Below, one piece after another: positions 21,471-35,223 of a stretch of DNA of 64,000 nt. The stretch is from contig OY856186.1 in the NCBI GenBank assembly GCA_963693315.1, positions 456,751,217 through 456,815,216 on the forward strand, in the 5' to 3' direction. Position numbers and translations under genes: made by a program. The notes beneath the pieces are model-generated. The model was not told where the DNA came from. It did not search any database and was given only the letters and a program-made list of their open reading frames with translations. The number at the start of each line of letters is the position of its first letter. Position 1 is the stretch's first letter. Origin of the DNA: Diogma glabrata. Taxonomy: Eukaryota > Arthropoda > Insecta > Diptera > Cylindrotomidae.

Positions 21471-24400
21471 TCAAATTAGCCAGACTATGTTCAGCCTGTC
21501 AATCCATTCAAGATTTTTGTAAAATAAATTAGATCAGTTGGTTTTAATCAGTTTTTACTATTTTACAATGTTTTTCAACAATGAAACTCTTTACCCTAGT
21601 TGTTCGAATCTCATATACATTACCTGAGAGGTTCTGCTTAAAGAATCTTTTTCTACAGAATAATTATCTGAGACTTTGGATGAATTGGATGAGGTATACG
21701 ATTATTTTTATTTGTTTCGAAATTTTCCATTTTCCGTTGATAATTTTAGTCCCTAACTTTTTAAATTCAACTTGAACAAATTCCTTAGGGAAACATAGTG
21801 TTTTAACAGAATCTTCAGTTGGCATATGGCATCTTCAGATTAAAATTATTTAGAAGTAAATAGACTGTTATTAGTTAGAAGTAAATAGACACACGGATTA
21901 TTTGATTTGTTTTGATGTGATTCAACTGTGATATTGATAGCAAATAGGTGAGTTCGGACGTTTATTTCTCAAACTTGATATATTTTAGATGACTTACTCT
22001 AAATCTTTCATATGATAGGAGAAACTGTTTATTGTAATCTCACCTTTCGTAATAGATATAAAATATTAAACTTGCGTGGTTGTAATTTTACATCAAAACT
22101 TTATTCCCTACAAAACTGTCGCACTCGATTGTTTGTTTCCTTTGGCTTTTTTGTGACATGTGCTGGAACCCATATTACAGCAATATTTATAAATAAAAAA
22201 TGTTGCTACGTTAGTCTCGTTACCTGAGATAGTATCGAATAACATAAATTAAAGTACCAAGAACCCACAACCCCAAATTCAAAAACAGTTTCCACAAAAG
22301 ATTTCCCAGAAAGAAAAATATTTAACTAATTATAAAAAACTAAATAAATTATAACCTAAAAATCAAATCAAGTACCACTTTTGTTAATCTTACAGAAACC
22401 ATAAAATAAATTTTCAAAAAAACCAACAGATGTTTAATGTTTATCGTTTTGATAGGTAAATTAGTCGATTTTATCTAATAAAAAAATTGAAAATCATGTA
22501 ATGATAAGATAAAAATAATATTAGACTAAAATATAAGAAAATAGGGTTGGAGTAAGTTCAAAATATAAACATAGAACCCATATGATTTTATTTGGTTTTT
22601 TGAAAAGTGTTCAGCCTCTAATATAGAATTCTTGATAATACTTTGGGAAAATGGGTTGAATACTTATCAGCGTTATCTCGTATCCATATACGAGTATAAT
22701 GATACTATAGGTTTTATTTAATTTTATTTATTTTTTACTCAATTTTGATAAGATAAAAATTTAAAAAGCAAAGAGAAATTTTTGTAACAGGTAGAATACG
22801 ATTAGGTTTGTGATATATAAGAAATTTACATATTGATTTTAGTTAAGTTAAAATTTATAGCTTTTTGATTCAATTAAAAAAGCAGTCCCCGCTATATTCA
22901 TGTATTATGTAAAATGCAAACGGTTGTGAATTTTCAATTACATGGTTCCTAGCTTTAATAAAGATTGAAAAATAGATTTAGTTTTTTTGTCTGATTTTGA
23001 ATTCAATGAAATCAAATAAGAACGTAAACTTTTTATAAATAAACCGTTCATCGAGTTTCGACAATATTATGAATGTGAGTTTCACCTTACGTTCATTTAT
23101 CAATGATAACCACGTGCATAATCTAGTGGGTTCAAATGCAACTAATCTGTTAAATATAATCTCACAAAATAATATATTTGCCAAAATGTTTAAATTGCAA
23201 AAATCACCATCAACTGTCTCCATATCAGAAATGATAAATTCAACAAAAATGTCTCAGATTACAGTTAAAAACATACACATGAAAACACACTGACCATCAA
23301 ATTGTAAAAGGCTATGCCTTTAAAAGAGCAATAAAAGGTGAAACCCCAAATGGTTATGTTTATGACCATAAAAAAATACCACTGCGAAGCCACACAACGC
23401 TTGCTTATTCAAATAATTAGAGAGCTGATCATAGAAATAAGTATAACTTAACCACGGTAAGCAATGACAACTTCTGCTGGCAAAGATAATTAAGTAGAGG
23501 ATAGGTGGACCAAAGTAGCTATCAATACTTGCAAAACTATTCTATCTAAACCGAAATGCGATCGCTAGTATCCAAAACTAAGGGATTGATTTCTACAGTT
23601 TTTATATCCCACCACGGTGAAGTCGAGGTTATTATCCACCAACCACACATAGTTGACATTAACTTTGCAAGTAGAAAGTTTTTAAAAGAAATGGTGTGGG
23701 AAGTCTTCGTTGTGTATACTCACAGTCATCACCAAATGATAATAAGTACCAAAAAAAAAAATATCAAAAGCCCAGACTAATAGATGAAAAGATAAAAATT
23801 TTGATATGGATATGATGGAACGCATGATCGACAATATGAAGGTGCAAAAAGTGATTTGAGCAGATTTAATAGTTAGCGGGTCAAACCTGCTTTGAAAATT
23901 CACAGAAGGGTTTAGGAAACGTTTGATGAACGGTAACGAAGTACTTCATTAGCCAACCTAAGAAAAGAATTTCACATACTCCATTCAGCATGATTTTCAC
24001 GAAAATGGGAAGCAATGGCTTTGAAAACGTACAATATCGTGCTAGCTAAAACGAAGAGGAAAATATAATTTCACTCATATGTCCTATGATAGTTCATCGA
24101 CCTGGCAGTCTTACGCTTATGCAAATACTGAATATCGATTAAGTTTCAATATTACATATAAAAACAGATAAACAGATAAAGTCAGGGAAGAAATTGGATG
24201 ACAAGAAGCACTTAACAGAACTATAGTGTGTTTACTTTGAACGACAAAAAACGCTTTTAATTTGGCTAATTGGAATCGACTCTTAAGCGAAAGTCCTATA
24301 AAAGTCCTCGATTACCATACTATATATTTTAGTTTGCTATTTCAAAACGGGAACTCTAGTGTATGAAAACGATGAAACGATGAAAAATGTATAACATACC

Positions 24401-25374
24401 AGGGGCGCGTTCTACAAGGCCTGGTTCAGGTATTTTCGTTTTGGAATATTTTATATGATGGCGTTCTCACGTGGTAAGAAATATTAATCCGACAGTCAAA
24501 ATCGAGAAAGTTAAAACATGACTTACCAAAATTGGGCTTGAGTTGAATGATCATAAGACCAACTTAGTACTTCCGAGCATCGAAAGAAATCAGATCCATC
24601 AATGATTTTATTAACTTTATAACTAGCTCAACTGCTCAACTTACACAAACTTAAGTACAAAAGAGAAACTACTATTAGATATAATCAACTCTGAAGTTCC
24701 GCATAGCGATTAGTCTGAGATGAAATATATTGAAATACCTGTTTTACGCCCCAAGTTCTGCCAAATATATCGTAAATACAGAAGAATTGTTATTATATTA
24801 TGACTACAATTATGTGTGTGTGTTTTTCATCAAAAACGTTTAAAACCCAAAGTTCCTGATCCTGATTTTTATCTGTGATACATTTAATTAAGGCACTCCT
24901 TTGCAGATGTAGAATATAGCACTCTCTCGTTTGTATAGTGTTACGTTGTCATGGTGTATTTACGTAGTGTTCTTCGTTCGTCTTGTCTGGGTCGTTTTAT
25001 TATTTGCGGTTTTGCGAAGTGATTGATTCCATTCATTTCTCCAGTATGCTGCTCAAAAAATCTTCGTTGGTTTGCAAACCTTCAGCATTTGACTACAACA
25101 GGCTCCGCGTTCTCGTACTTCATAACAAGCTTTTACGCCAGTGATCATCGGAATTTTATCATCCGATGGCGGAGGCTTCCCATTTCCGTCGCATTCTATA
25201 TATAAAAATCTTTGATAAATCCTTCGCTTGTTCGTCGGTCACTATCATTTTGTGTTTGCAGAGCCGTTACCTCTTTCGTTGTAATATCGATCAAAATCCT
25301 ACCCGCAATAACATTTACAGGAACACAGACAACGTTTGGCGCAGTATATGCGCAGCGATGTTGATCTATAGCCC
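21471..25374. other. Unassigned AT-rich DNA between G copies B and C
   Basis: No gene I can support. Short open frames at 21581-21775, 22012-22227, 22978-23293 and 23556-23780 show no motif I recognise. Around 23820-24060 the composition is less AT-rich and fragments such as SLANLRKEFHI can be read, vaguely transposase-like but too short to call. 24410-25370 is closer to coding composition (next entry). Confidence 0.5.
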
Positions 25375-25381
25375 GTTTCAA
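24920..25381 (-). pseudogene. Coding-like stretch next to copy C, unrecognised
   Basis: Minus strand 25381-25196 is an open frame reading RCAYTAPNVVCVPVNVIAG, then RILIDITTKEVTALQTQN. Further along, after stops, NQRRFFEQHTGEMNGINH and KRPRQDERRTLRKYTM can be read to about 24950. GC content is higher than the surroundings. It abuts the hairpin end of copy C at 25378. It may be a relic of a transposon or host gene; the family is unknown. Confidence 0.25.
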
Positions 25382-27870
25382 TGAAGCGCTGCTTCGTTGA
25401 TTAACAACGAAGTGACATAGCAGGTCGCGTACCTAGCGAGGTTGTATTAATAGCCCCAAACTAGGTGCAATCTATGGAATCAAGAAAGAAATACCTGCTG
25501 CTCCAGCACAAATAACTGAACTTGTACGCGTATCATGAGATAAGATCGGATGTAAAAAGAAAAGCAAGTGAACTAGGCAGACTCTGGCGACCCCCGTATG
25601 CGAAAGAACCACGATCACCACGTCCAACCCCTACAATTCACGCCACCCCCTCACACGCTCTCTCACGTCTCACACACTCATCCCGATTCAATGAAATGCG
25701 ACCGTACGATCATAGATAATCACGGTTGAATATTTATGTAATCATTGGTCAATTTTAGTACAGAGGATTGGGATTTTCGTTTAGCACAATTGATCTTAAA
25801 ATTCGGAAAATAAATGTTATTTGGGATTAATCTGATTTCCTCTGGGAAAATTCAGCCATTGTTTTAATTTATTATTATTTATTTATTATTGTTATAATAG
25901 TCATTGTTAAGGTAAACGTTATACTTTATTATATGTGTTCTACATAAATAACCGTACCCTAATACTATTATTAATATTATGTAATTCGATATCGTTTATT
26001 TTTTATTTTTTTTTTTAAACGCCTTAAAGTACGACAAGATCGTGACAACAATATTGAAAGTTATTTATATGGTTGAAAATTTCACAGTTGTAGTAGTCAT
26101 ATAATAATTTTGACACACAATTATAACCGGCAAAGGAATTACGGTCTAAGCCAAGACACACTGAAAATTTCCTTTCCTTTTTTTTGTTGGTAAAAAAAAA
26201 TATCGAAAATTGGCAGTGAGTTTCCAGTCAATGATAGTTTAAGTCAAATCTAAAATTCTAATTTTGTTTTTGTATGTTTCCGTTTAAAATATCGTGAAAT
26301 ACAGAGGCAATTATCCATCAATAGTTAATAAGGAATTCACAAATAAAATTTAAAGTTTTAAGCTGAAAACTATGCTAAGAAATGTTTCGTAGTGAATAGG
26401 TATAACCCTATCCATATCAGTACCATATTGTCGGAAGGAGGACGTGCAACCCTGAATAACATCATCAAATAAAATTGTTCCATGTCACATATAATCAAAT
26501 CTCCGTTTTAACAGTTCCACTAAATATCTGATAATCCATATCCAAATGCAGACGCCGCTATCTTTAATTCATTTTTATCTATATATAAATGAAGTGCAAT
26601 ATTGACCTTGATTCACAAACACGCATCACACGAACCCCCCCACATACTCACACACATATACACACGTATCAATACTCATTCATACATCTAATTTAAAAAT
26701 AAAATGGCATATGACTCACCCCATAGCTTAGCCAGATCCCCTCCAGTAGCTCCATATTAACCGCTCATCCTCATATAATTCATCGGTTGATAAACTCGGG
26801 ACTCAGGAATACGACGACGATGGAAAAATTATTGCAACACAAACAAACGTGTTGATGATCATTGATAATTGTTTAGTTTCCCCCTTTTTCCTGGTTACCG
26901 GAAAATGTATCACAATATTCGATAGGAATGATGATGAACACGAATAATTACCAAAAAAACAAAATGGTTGTCCCGGAAACATGTTCAGACAGTCAGCACT
27001 CCGGATATACTTGTAGCATGCGGTCAAGTAATTTGCACTCCAGCACACAATTTATCTTTCTGACCCAACCACTGACTCGCCTCGCCCTACTATCGGTGTT
27101 AACCGGAAGCGCAACCAAGATCTTGTATAGAGGAACTTAGGATTTGATTGCGGATCTCCGAATTTCAATAAGCAATCGATATAATTTAAATTATGTGTTT
27201 CTTTATTATATAACAGCCTATTTTATTTTTTTGTTAAATTTAATTTTTCTTTCTTATACATAGACATTGGCAATTTATACCATCACAGAATTTACACTAA
27301 TTTTACTTTATATGGGAATGCAAATTGTTGATTATAGATCTATTACCACAGTTATAGCAAACAAATATTGTCACGGTAATTTAGCATTCTATTTTCAATA
27401 ATGTAATAATATGATTTATTATTTGAACTAACACGTCACAAGCAAAGATAATTTTTTTTAATTAAACTAATTTATTTTATAAACACAAAATTTTATCATT
27501 AGCCATTCCATTGTACTGGCAAAAAAAAATAGTTATAACCAAAACAAAAATGGTAGGTGACTTGATGAGCGTTTCAAATAATTTTTTGGCCTCGTATTAT
27601 CTTAAAACAAAATGCCTTACCTTTTGGTTATAACTCTGGGTGTTGATTTTTTTTCGGATTTAATCTTTCCTTCTTTAAATATTAGCTCCATTAATTTTCT
27701 TTATTTTTGTCATCACAAATTAACTCGCTCAGAAAACTCAACACCTAGGTGTCAGAATCACGTAAACAGCTGATACATTTTCAGATACCAATTCGACTAA
27801 GAGGGCCTCTATACGCGGCTAGGCGTATTTATAGGCAAAGCTAGCGACCGTTTTTACATCACAAATCAAT
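25375..27870 (+). mobile_element. Repeat family G, copy C
   Basis: Begins with the hairpin end tcaatgaagcgctgcttcg (25377), then agcaggtcgcg, ctgctgctccagcacaaat (about 25497) and gactctggcgacccccgta (about 25582), then CA-rich sequence at 25640-25690. A variable interior runs 25700-26610, followed by CA-rich sequence at 26615-26690, a block starting atgactcaccccata (26709) and running to about 27140, AT-rich sequence, and the TATA end in reverse near 27799-27836. The orientation matches copy D. Copy C preserves both ends and so best defines the element, at about 2.5 kb. No mobility protein is encoded. Confidence 0.65.
26360..26590 (-). pseudogene. Coding-like fragment in the interior of copy C (unrecognised)
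   Basis: On the minus strand one frame reads ELKIAASAFGYGLSDIF at about 26560-26510, and after a shift a second frame reads MEQFYLMMLFRVARPPSDN, then MVLIWIGLYLFTTKHF to about 26365: a membrane-protein-like sequence. It reads towards the hairpin end, as the captured fragments in B and D do. The source gene is not recognised; several stops and shifts. Confidence 0.3.
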
Positions 27871-28339
27871 GAACAAAATAAGTCTGTTTATTGGACAATC
27901 TTGTTCGATAAATATGTGTACTAAAAGTGTCTTCACTATTGTACTATAACTGGAAGGGAACTATAAACAGAGATATCTATTATGAAACGATTATAGGAAA
28001 TTACATTTATTAGTGTATTCACTAAGAAATTCTTATAACCACCGGGTATTAAAATTGGAAACTACAACAAAATTTATAGAAGAATAATGATTGTAAGATT
28101 TATATATGAACATAGCGCGATTGTGTATTAATGATATAGCACAACCCCTTTAGGACAACTTCCCAGCGATCAACGAATACAAACTGAATATAAGAAGTTA
28201 TATTGGGAAATAACATACAACTATTTTGGGACAATCTTTTTTTCTTACGGAAACTATTGTAGATGGCAATTACGGTTTGAGTTTAAGAAAATATGGTTAA
28301 AGGAAAAACGAAAATAATTATGAAAGTCTCCGCTAATGC
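27871..28339. other. AT-rich spacer, nothing recognised
   Basis: No coding or repeat content identified beyond short A/T runs. Confidence 0.5.
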
Positions 28340-28680
28340 AAATTCGATGCGTGTGAGAAAGTAGTGTTTCTCCAAATCAGAGAACTACACAACTACTTCG
28401 TTGATCACCAGACTACTTCGTAACACCACTCCTGAGGCCCAGGCGGGTAATCGATATGCTTCCGATCGATTGTCTATTGCCACCAATGTGTACCATTAGC
28501 TCCAGGTTCTCATTCGTTTTTGGTTTATCGTCAGTGGATCCGTTGTTTGCTTGGGTACACGTACTTTAAGAGAACCATTTTTCACGATGTTGCATACCAT
28601 TGGTTCAAAGAACGATTTCTGGGGCACATATTCTGTTATATTGTACCGCTGTAACAGTGGAGTTTTTTCACAGTAAAAAT
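28340..28680 (-). pseudogene. GC-richer coding-like block, unrecognised
   Basis: On the minus strand from about 28676 to 28500 one frame reads TPLLQRYNITEYVPQKS, then FFEPMVCNIVKNGSLKVRV and PKQTTDPLTINQKRMRTWS, followed by a stop. Composition contrasts with the flanking AT-rich DNA. At the low-coordinate end (28340-28365) the string gatgcgtgtgagaaag resembles the end of the RTE-like tail region near 11260, so this may be another LINE tail or a captured piece. Confidence 0.3.
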
Positions 28681-29274
28681 TGAAAAATTAATGAATATTA
28701 TTTTTGCCTTTATTTGATAATATATTTTTTTTAAAACCACAAAATTACAAAAACTTCCACAATGTTTATCTATTCGATTTAAATTTACATTTTCGATCAC
28801 ACAATTTGATCGAATTTATAGCTAGAATTTTCCATCTTTTTTTTCTTTTTTATAAACCTTCGTCAGTCTAACGCTCAATATAACGATTCCCTAATCTCAA
28901 AATTATGATACTACAAAAAAAAACTCAACCCATAACACGTAAATAAAAAAAAATTGAACTGACGAAAGCTCATAGATTCTTTAACAATACTTGCACGACC
29001 TAGTTTTGATTATTGATACAAGTAAAAAAAATTAACGTGTGACGCATCGAATCAATCAACTTGCAATTGCATGAGCATACAACAATTTTTATTTATAAAA
29101 TATTTTAGCTCACACAAAAATGTTTCAATTACTGTATGATAAAAAATTTATTGATTGACTTGTTGCAGTTGTTGTTTTTGTGTTTGATTTTGATTCCGAA
29201 TATAAAGTATGAATCTGTTTCAGTCTCATAAACAAGAGTTTTTGTCTTGAAATAACTAACTATTATACGTATAA
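28681..29274. other. AT-rich DNA, nothing recognised
   Basis: Homopolymer-rich sequence on both strands without supported features. Confidence 0.55.
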
Positions 29275-29943
29275 CAGGAAGTCATGTACGTGCCGTCATG
29301 ATTTGTTCCAGATGGAAGACATAAACGCATTTTTTTTATATCCAGGGTGACAACAGGACTACCATTATTCTCACCCTCTAGTCTTCGCTGTGCTCTCACA
29401 TATTGCAGAGATTGCATAAATGACAAAAAGTTTTTTACATAAAACCAAACTGCCGGTCAGAAAGGTTCCACTTGTCATCAGATCGGTATGTTGTTGGAAT
29501 CGAGTAACAATAATTCTCTGGAAGTTGTTTCCGGTTCTGTCCAACATGCAAAGTGAGCGGTAATATTATGGTTTTTCCGATGGCTTGTCATCTTTAGGTA
29601 TAAGCAACGGGCGTTAGCATCCATTCTTCAGCAAATATCCCTTTTCTCCGACGTACTTTTTAGATATTTTCGCATATCACCGGTGTCTTCTTTATCACCG
29701 TTGTGGGATACCTTCTTGACCTAACATCCAATTTACGGCTTATCTGAGCACAGTATTTAGGACATTTTCGGTGGTGAGAGGGGAAATTGAGTTATCATCA
29801 ATTTGCAACTTACATGATAAATAGAAGCCATTGTGGTGTGGAAAAAAAACAGACAGAATTTCAGCCGATATACCTGGATACACGATGAAACGATCGAACA
29901 GAATCTCGTACTGCGGATTAGAAAATATTTTAGAGTAACACAT
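29275..29943 (-). pseudogene. R1/Jockey-like LINE reverse transcriptase fragment
   Basis: Minus strand, from high to low coordinate: an open frame at 29943-29740 with VFFPHHNGFYLS and ISPLTTENVLNTVL, which fits the linker before the reverse-transcriptase domain; then RPLLIPKDDKP and YYRSLCMLDRTGNNF (29615-29525), the [Leu]-[Ile]-Pro-Lys-x-x-Lys-Pro and Tyr-Arg-[Pro/Ser]-Leu-Cys-[Leu/Met]-Leu-Asp motifs; RIIVTRFQQH; SDRQFGF in a neighbouring frame; and finally GSPVVTLD plus KNAFMSSIWN (29365-29300), motif A with its catalytic Asp. Frame changes and stops occur between motifs. The copy stops just after motif A, so the YxDD active-site motif is missing. R1 or a close clade is suggested by the LCMLD motif. 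Confidence 0.75.
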
Positions 29944-32900
29944 ACGGAACCCAGTTAGTGCTCAGTATTCTTTCTGTTACCAAATAATATTAATAGCAAA
30001 TGGTGTTAGGAATAAGACAGAGGTGCCCAATAATTTTATGTATATATTAATACTAAATAATCTTTATAAACCAAAATAATATTACATGCATAAACGTGCG
30101 TGCCTTTTACGTTTTTACAATAATCTAGATAAAGTTTTTCAAGTATTGTAATGTTATATTTATTTTTTCTACAATTTACCAGAACTGCGTCAGAAACAAC
30201 ATCATATAATATATCAAAAACAAAATGTATTAAAGAAAACGAAAATCAAATTCAAATTTCACCCAAGTAGAACAAGGGTAATACGGATCATATCACATCG
30301 TCATATAACGATAACCTCAACACAATATTATATTCAATATATTTAAAGATATGTTCAAACAATTTTCTTATAGATTTAAATATATTTTCTTATCATCACA
30401 ATTCCCATGATAAAACTGATAATATTTGATTTTTATTGACAGAAAAAGGCAACAACAGCAGCATCAAAACACAATTTTTTTTACGATTTTGCTTTTATGT
30501 TTCTTAATAGTTTTCCGATCAACAATCCCAAAACTATTTATTTTCTTAAAGTTTTCATCTTTGTTTTTTCATTCTTGGGTTTGATGGTAAGGCAACAGAT
30601 TGTTATTTATTGAATTGAATATTATGTATGTAATGTTGTTAGAGATTTAATGCACTCAACTCGTTTTATATTTTGTGTTTTGATTTGATGATGGGTAGAA
30701 ATTTACTTTATCGTTGTTTTTTTTTTTTTTGTGGAAAAATTGATTTGAACGATCTTTTTTATTCGTGTTAAGAAAAGTGTTAAAATATAATGAGATGAGT
30801 TGGAAATTCTTTATTAAATTTTGCATTTACTTTGCGAGACGACACTAAAATCTATCGAATCCCATCGTCCAGTAATATTTTTTTGCTCTAAAATTTCTAT
30901 TATATTATTTTATAGAAAATATATTTGCAGTTCGTAACAGCAAAGTATTAACTTTTCATTCTATCTACAAAACACAATTCAAAAATCAAATAGTTTTCCA
31001 TAGCTTTTCTTTTCCATTGATACTTGAGTCTAATAAAGTAGAATTACGAGCAAAAAAAATACTGAGTACCTCAAATACTGGTCATACAAATCTTGTCAAA
31101 GAAATTTTTCTTCATTCTGTAATTTTATTATAATTTTGATTATACAAATATTTGTCTTCGTTTCAAATTTTATTTTTGCTTTAATAAAATATAATAAAGG
31201 AAAAAATTGCATTTTTTTTAATAATCCCTCCCACAAGGGCTTAGAATTCAAATATCCTTACTAAAATGTGTATATTTGCTGTTTTTTTAATATACGAAAT
31301 TCTTTTGGTGATTCCATTGACTTTGAAAACAACAAAACAATATAAAACAACAGATAATACGGACAAGAAGAATTTGTCTTTGTACTGTGAAAAAAAAAAT
31401 AAAGATATTCGAATGGAAAACAAAAAACAGTTTATTGCATGTCATTCGAGTAGTCTAATCATCCGATTTTTTTAATAAATTCACCACAGTATGCATATAA
31501 ATTCTTTTAAGTGAGATTTATTTTTATCCATATCATCACCATTTAAGTCACAGTCGATAACATTTTTGTGATGTTAAGTGAAATAGAACGATGTTTTAGT
31601 GAATATTATCTTTTTATTTAAAGCTTTCAATAGACTAAATTTTTTAGTGTAAACTTAACATAGAAATCAGGCTTTCGCCGACTAATTCTAAGAGTTCTTA
31701 CTTAAGAGTAAATACTAAAAGTTTGGAAAAATTGGTTTTCACACAAATTAAACAATAACCTCTAGTACATTTCATCCACTGTACATTCCCTTCCATTTCC
31801 AATTACATTAACAAAAAAATCCAATATTCACGATATGCATACAAAATATAATTTTTTTGTTTTTGTTCGGTAAAAAAAAATCTCCAATGATCTCATTTCG
31901 TTTTATTTTTATAGTTTTTTTCTCATATGGAAAAATAAAAGGAAAACTAAGTGATCCAATAAACACTGATCCAAAATGAAAGGAAAACGATAATAAACCC
32001 TGAGACTGATTTAAACTATTGAAATAATAATGGCATAGACAATGTAGAAAAACGACGATAACTTTTGTCATGGTTGAATAATTTTTTTTGTTCGAAATTG
32101 AATGAATATGTTGAAGGAAAAGATTCTTGTTCGTATATGATCAATAAATTTACATAAAAGTAAAAGAATTTAATTAAATATGTTTAAAGATAAACTGTAG
32201 GTGATACCTTAACAGGAATATTAAAAACTACAACCAAAACAACTACTTTAATTTAAACTCTTTGTAATATCCCAGTAACTGTTTTCCTTTCTTCACAACG
32301 TAAACTAAACTAAACTAAAAATTAAAAAGCAAAACAAAATATTTCAATAAAAGTCAAACATTTCATTTAATAATGACAGCTGAAAGTCAAAAATTAAATT
32401 AACTTTGACGGTGGGTAAATGTTGACAACAATAAAAAAGAATGGCGATGAGGTAAAATAAATGATTTGAATTCAAACTCATTAAAATTTTCATTTAAAAA
32501 CCAACAACAAAATAATATTGAAAAAAATTATACAAACCAAGAACAAACACTAATAAATTGCAAAGAAAAAAAAAGAAAATTGCATTCGCACATACACAAA
32601 AAAAAAGAAAACACTTTTGAAAAACTTTTCTTCTAAAGTTTTATTTTTATTTATTTTAAGAAAAAGAAGCAAAACGGAAAACGAAAAAAAAAACAAGTTG
32701 AAAATTTAAAACAAGAAAAAACAAAGAAAAACCATTTCCTCATTTTAGTGTTTCTTAGCTTGCTGCGTTGTAGTTGTTGTTATAAAGTTTTGATAAATGC
32801 ATTGTGATATTCTTTATAATGTTTTTATCTTATTGTTGCGAATACAATTTTCTTTTTCTAACTTTCTGGAGAAACGGTTTTTTGAGTGATTAATTTCAAT

Positions 32901-34299
32901 TAAGAAAATTAGTTTTTTGTTGTTGTTTTATACATTTTCCACTTAAATTTTTTTGTTGTTGTTTAGTTCTTAAGAAAAATTTTGGTTGTTCTTTTTTCAT
33001 ATTGTGATTCTGACAAATTAAATTGCCTTAAGGTGAAACGAAATATACTAAATACGTTTGTTTATCTGTTTGTGTGTTTATTTGCTATGCTTGTTTTTTT
33101 TCCTTCTGGAGGATAAGGTAAATAAATAAAGATATTAGGAGGAAGATTTGTAAGAGGCATAAAGTAAAAAGGAATTTTGTTGATGGTTTTTGTTGGAAAA
33201 TATTAAAGTTAAAATGAAAAGGAGATCAATATTGTTTGAAATACTCTAGTCTTTGAAAAGATTATTTGTTTAATGATTTTAGGGTATGTTTTATTACCTT
33301 GGAGATAGTAATTGTTTGTGATACTACAAAGAAACCTTTTCTATGCAATGCTTTCAGAAAGATTGAACTAACGTATTTGAAGGATGTTTATTTTCGTTCA
33401 CCTGTAAATTTGAAATGTAGATTCATCGTTACAGCGATCATGTTTTTCGACTTTTTTCTTGTAAAAAATTATTTCGGATTATATTGTTTAAAACATTCAG
33501 CAAACTGATTCACTAAGCACGATGAAAATTTTAGGTCATTAATAGACAAAAAATAACAACGATCAGTCAGTAACACAGCTGAAGAGTGAATTATTTGTTT
33601 GGACGTTCTTACAATAATCCATTATAGACATTAGTAACTGCTAAATCCCAATTTTTCGTGAAACGAGTGTCGCTTCCACGTTGCTATGTTACATCATACA
33701 TTCAAAAATTCAAATTACATAAACATTTTAATATCTCATTCACTAAAACGTACAGAGGTAATCAAACTTTATTGTGGAAATTGCAATAAGAAAGATGATG
33801 TTGTCTTTAGAGACTTCAATGCAATCTGATCTGATCTGTTAAAACCCTATAAGATTTTATATGCGGCGTTGAACAAAGAAAGCAAATGAAACAATAAACG
33901 AATATACTTGAAATGTGACAAGTAGCTGAACCTCTCTTTGGATCACCGTATGTGTCAACTAACACCAAACTTAAGATGTAATAGATAGGGATTATATTAA
34001 CTCAATACAAAAGTGTTCAACAGTTTAGTGGATTTGCATGGACTGTGACTCAAAGAAATGTTGACGTTTTTGAAATTCATAATAACATGGCTTAAAATTA
34101 AAACCAGAAACTTTTGGGTTTCACCATCTTTGAAAACTAAAGTTTAGAAAAATTAAAACGTTCAGTAAAATAAGTAAAAAATTTGTCGGTGTAATTTTTT
34201 TTGAAGCCATATTTAATATGGTTTAAGCCAAAAAAGCTCAAAAGAAGTGGTAAACTTGTTTTTATTTTAATGAATGGCAAAAAAACATAAAATAATTCA
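29944..34299. other. Long AT-rich stretch, nothing recognised
   Basis: About 4.3 kb with composition typical of insect introns or intergenic DNA: long T and A runs, GTTGTTGTT-type simple repeats near 32760-32960, and short spurious open frames. I see no exon with convincing splice sites and no transposon motif. Confidence 0.55.
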
Positions 34300-34304
34300 A
34301 AGTA

Positions 34305-34805
34305 ATAATATTGGTTGTTCGGAAAGTAAGTTCGTTTTTTATGAAAATTAAACATGATTTTCTCATAGTGATTGAATATTATATTGAACTATATATTTTT
34401 CACTCTGGTGAAATACCTTTTCCCATCTTTGTGGTAGTATCGTTATTCCATACTCAAAAAACTTCTGATCTTTACTATCAAAAAACTGATCCGGCTGATT
34501 TTTGATCTCTTTGAAGTAAATGTTTTACTGTCCAAAAAAATTTATAAAGACCAATAATAATCAGAAGGTGCCAGATCTGGATAATACGGTGGCAATACAC
34601 CTCATCCTAGCTGCAAAAGCAAACAAGCTTGTATGAGGTCTCGCATTTTGATGGAACAAAACACCTTTTCTGTTGATCAATTCTAACCTTTAATGTTTAA
34701 ATGAATCACTCAGTTTGCCAGTTGATGACAGTACACAACAGAATTGATCGTGGTATTCTTTGGTAGAAGCTCTTCTACCTATTCTTTTAAAATTCCATCA
34801 CACAG
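34305..34805 (-). pseudogene. Mariner (Tc1/mariner, D34D) transposase remnant
   Basis: Minus strand from about 34765: ELLPKNTTINSVVYCHQLA, ELINRKGVLFHQNARPHTS (34690-34630), PPYYPDLAPSDYY (about 34597-34560), NFLDSKTF-like sequence, SKRSKISRISF and FDSKDQKF-like sequence to about 34440. These are the block before the second catalytic Asp (HQDNARPH, here with the Asp lost) and the third Asp motif (YSPDLAPSDY) of mariner transposases. At 34310-34345 the string ggttgttcggaaagtaagtt is a typical mariner terminal inverted repeat adjoining the C-terminus. The 5' half and the other inverted repeat are missing; the copy is cut off near 34805, where another repeat begins. Multiple stops and shifts. 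Confidence 0.85.
34312..34350. repeat. Mariner terminal inverted repeat
   Basis: ttggttgttcggaaagtaag followed by ttcgttttttatga, next to a TA dinucleotide, resembles the ends of mariner elements. It lies just beyond the C-terminal coding end of the transposase remnant, as expected. Confidence 0.6.
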
Positions 34806-34818
34806 ATAGCATCACTTT

Positions 34819-35105
34819 TTAGGGTTCCGTAATTTGAAAAAGTAAAAACTGAGACTTTGGTGAGTCTTCGACGTCCGTCCGGATTTCTACATAATCTATT
34901 TACTTACAAACTATCTATCTGTTAACTGCTATCAAGTTCAAATTTTCTACAGTTTTTAAATGTATTTTCTCACGTCTACTGATAACAACAAAAACTTCAA
35001 ATATTTGTTTTCATCTATATTTAATGAACATAGATAAAGAGATAGTAAAACAAAAGTTTTTTGTAAGGAATCGAGTTTGGTTTAGAAAAATCGAAAAAGA
35101 TCAAA
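34819..35105. repeat. Dispersed GGGTTCCGT-type repeat
   Basis: Starts agggttccgtaatttgaa, then gactttggtgagtcttcgac and gtccgtccgga, a stretch with tcaaattttctacag and tactgataacaacaaaaac. This order (GGGTTCCGT, GACTCC/TTC, repeated GTCCGTC, the CAAATTTTC block, then TATAACAACAA) matches a noncoding repeat widespread in insects, which I know best from moths and butterflies. It directly follows the truncated mariner, so one interrupted the other. No coding content. Confidence 0.5.
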
Positions 35106-35223
35106 ATATTACAAAAAAAATTTCATTGATTTTTCAACTGCTTAAGTTTTTAGATATTGCGAAAAGCGACTCTGTTTGTTTTCCAAGTGTTTGAGTGTTT
35201 GTTTTCCACCTAACGAGTGGTTG

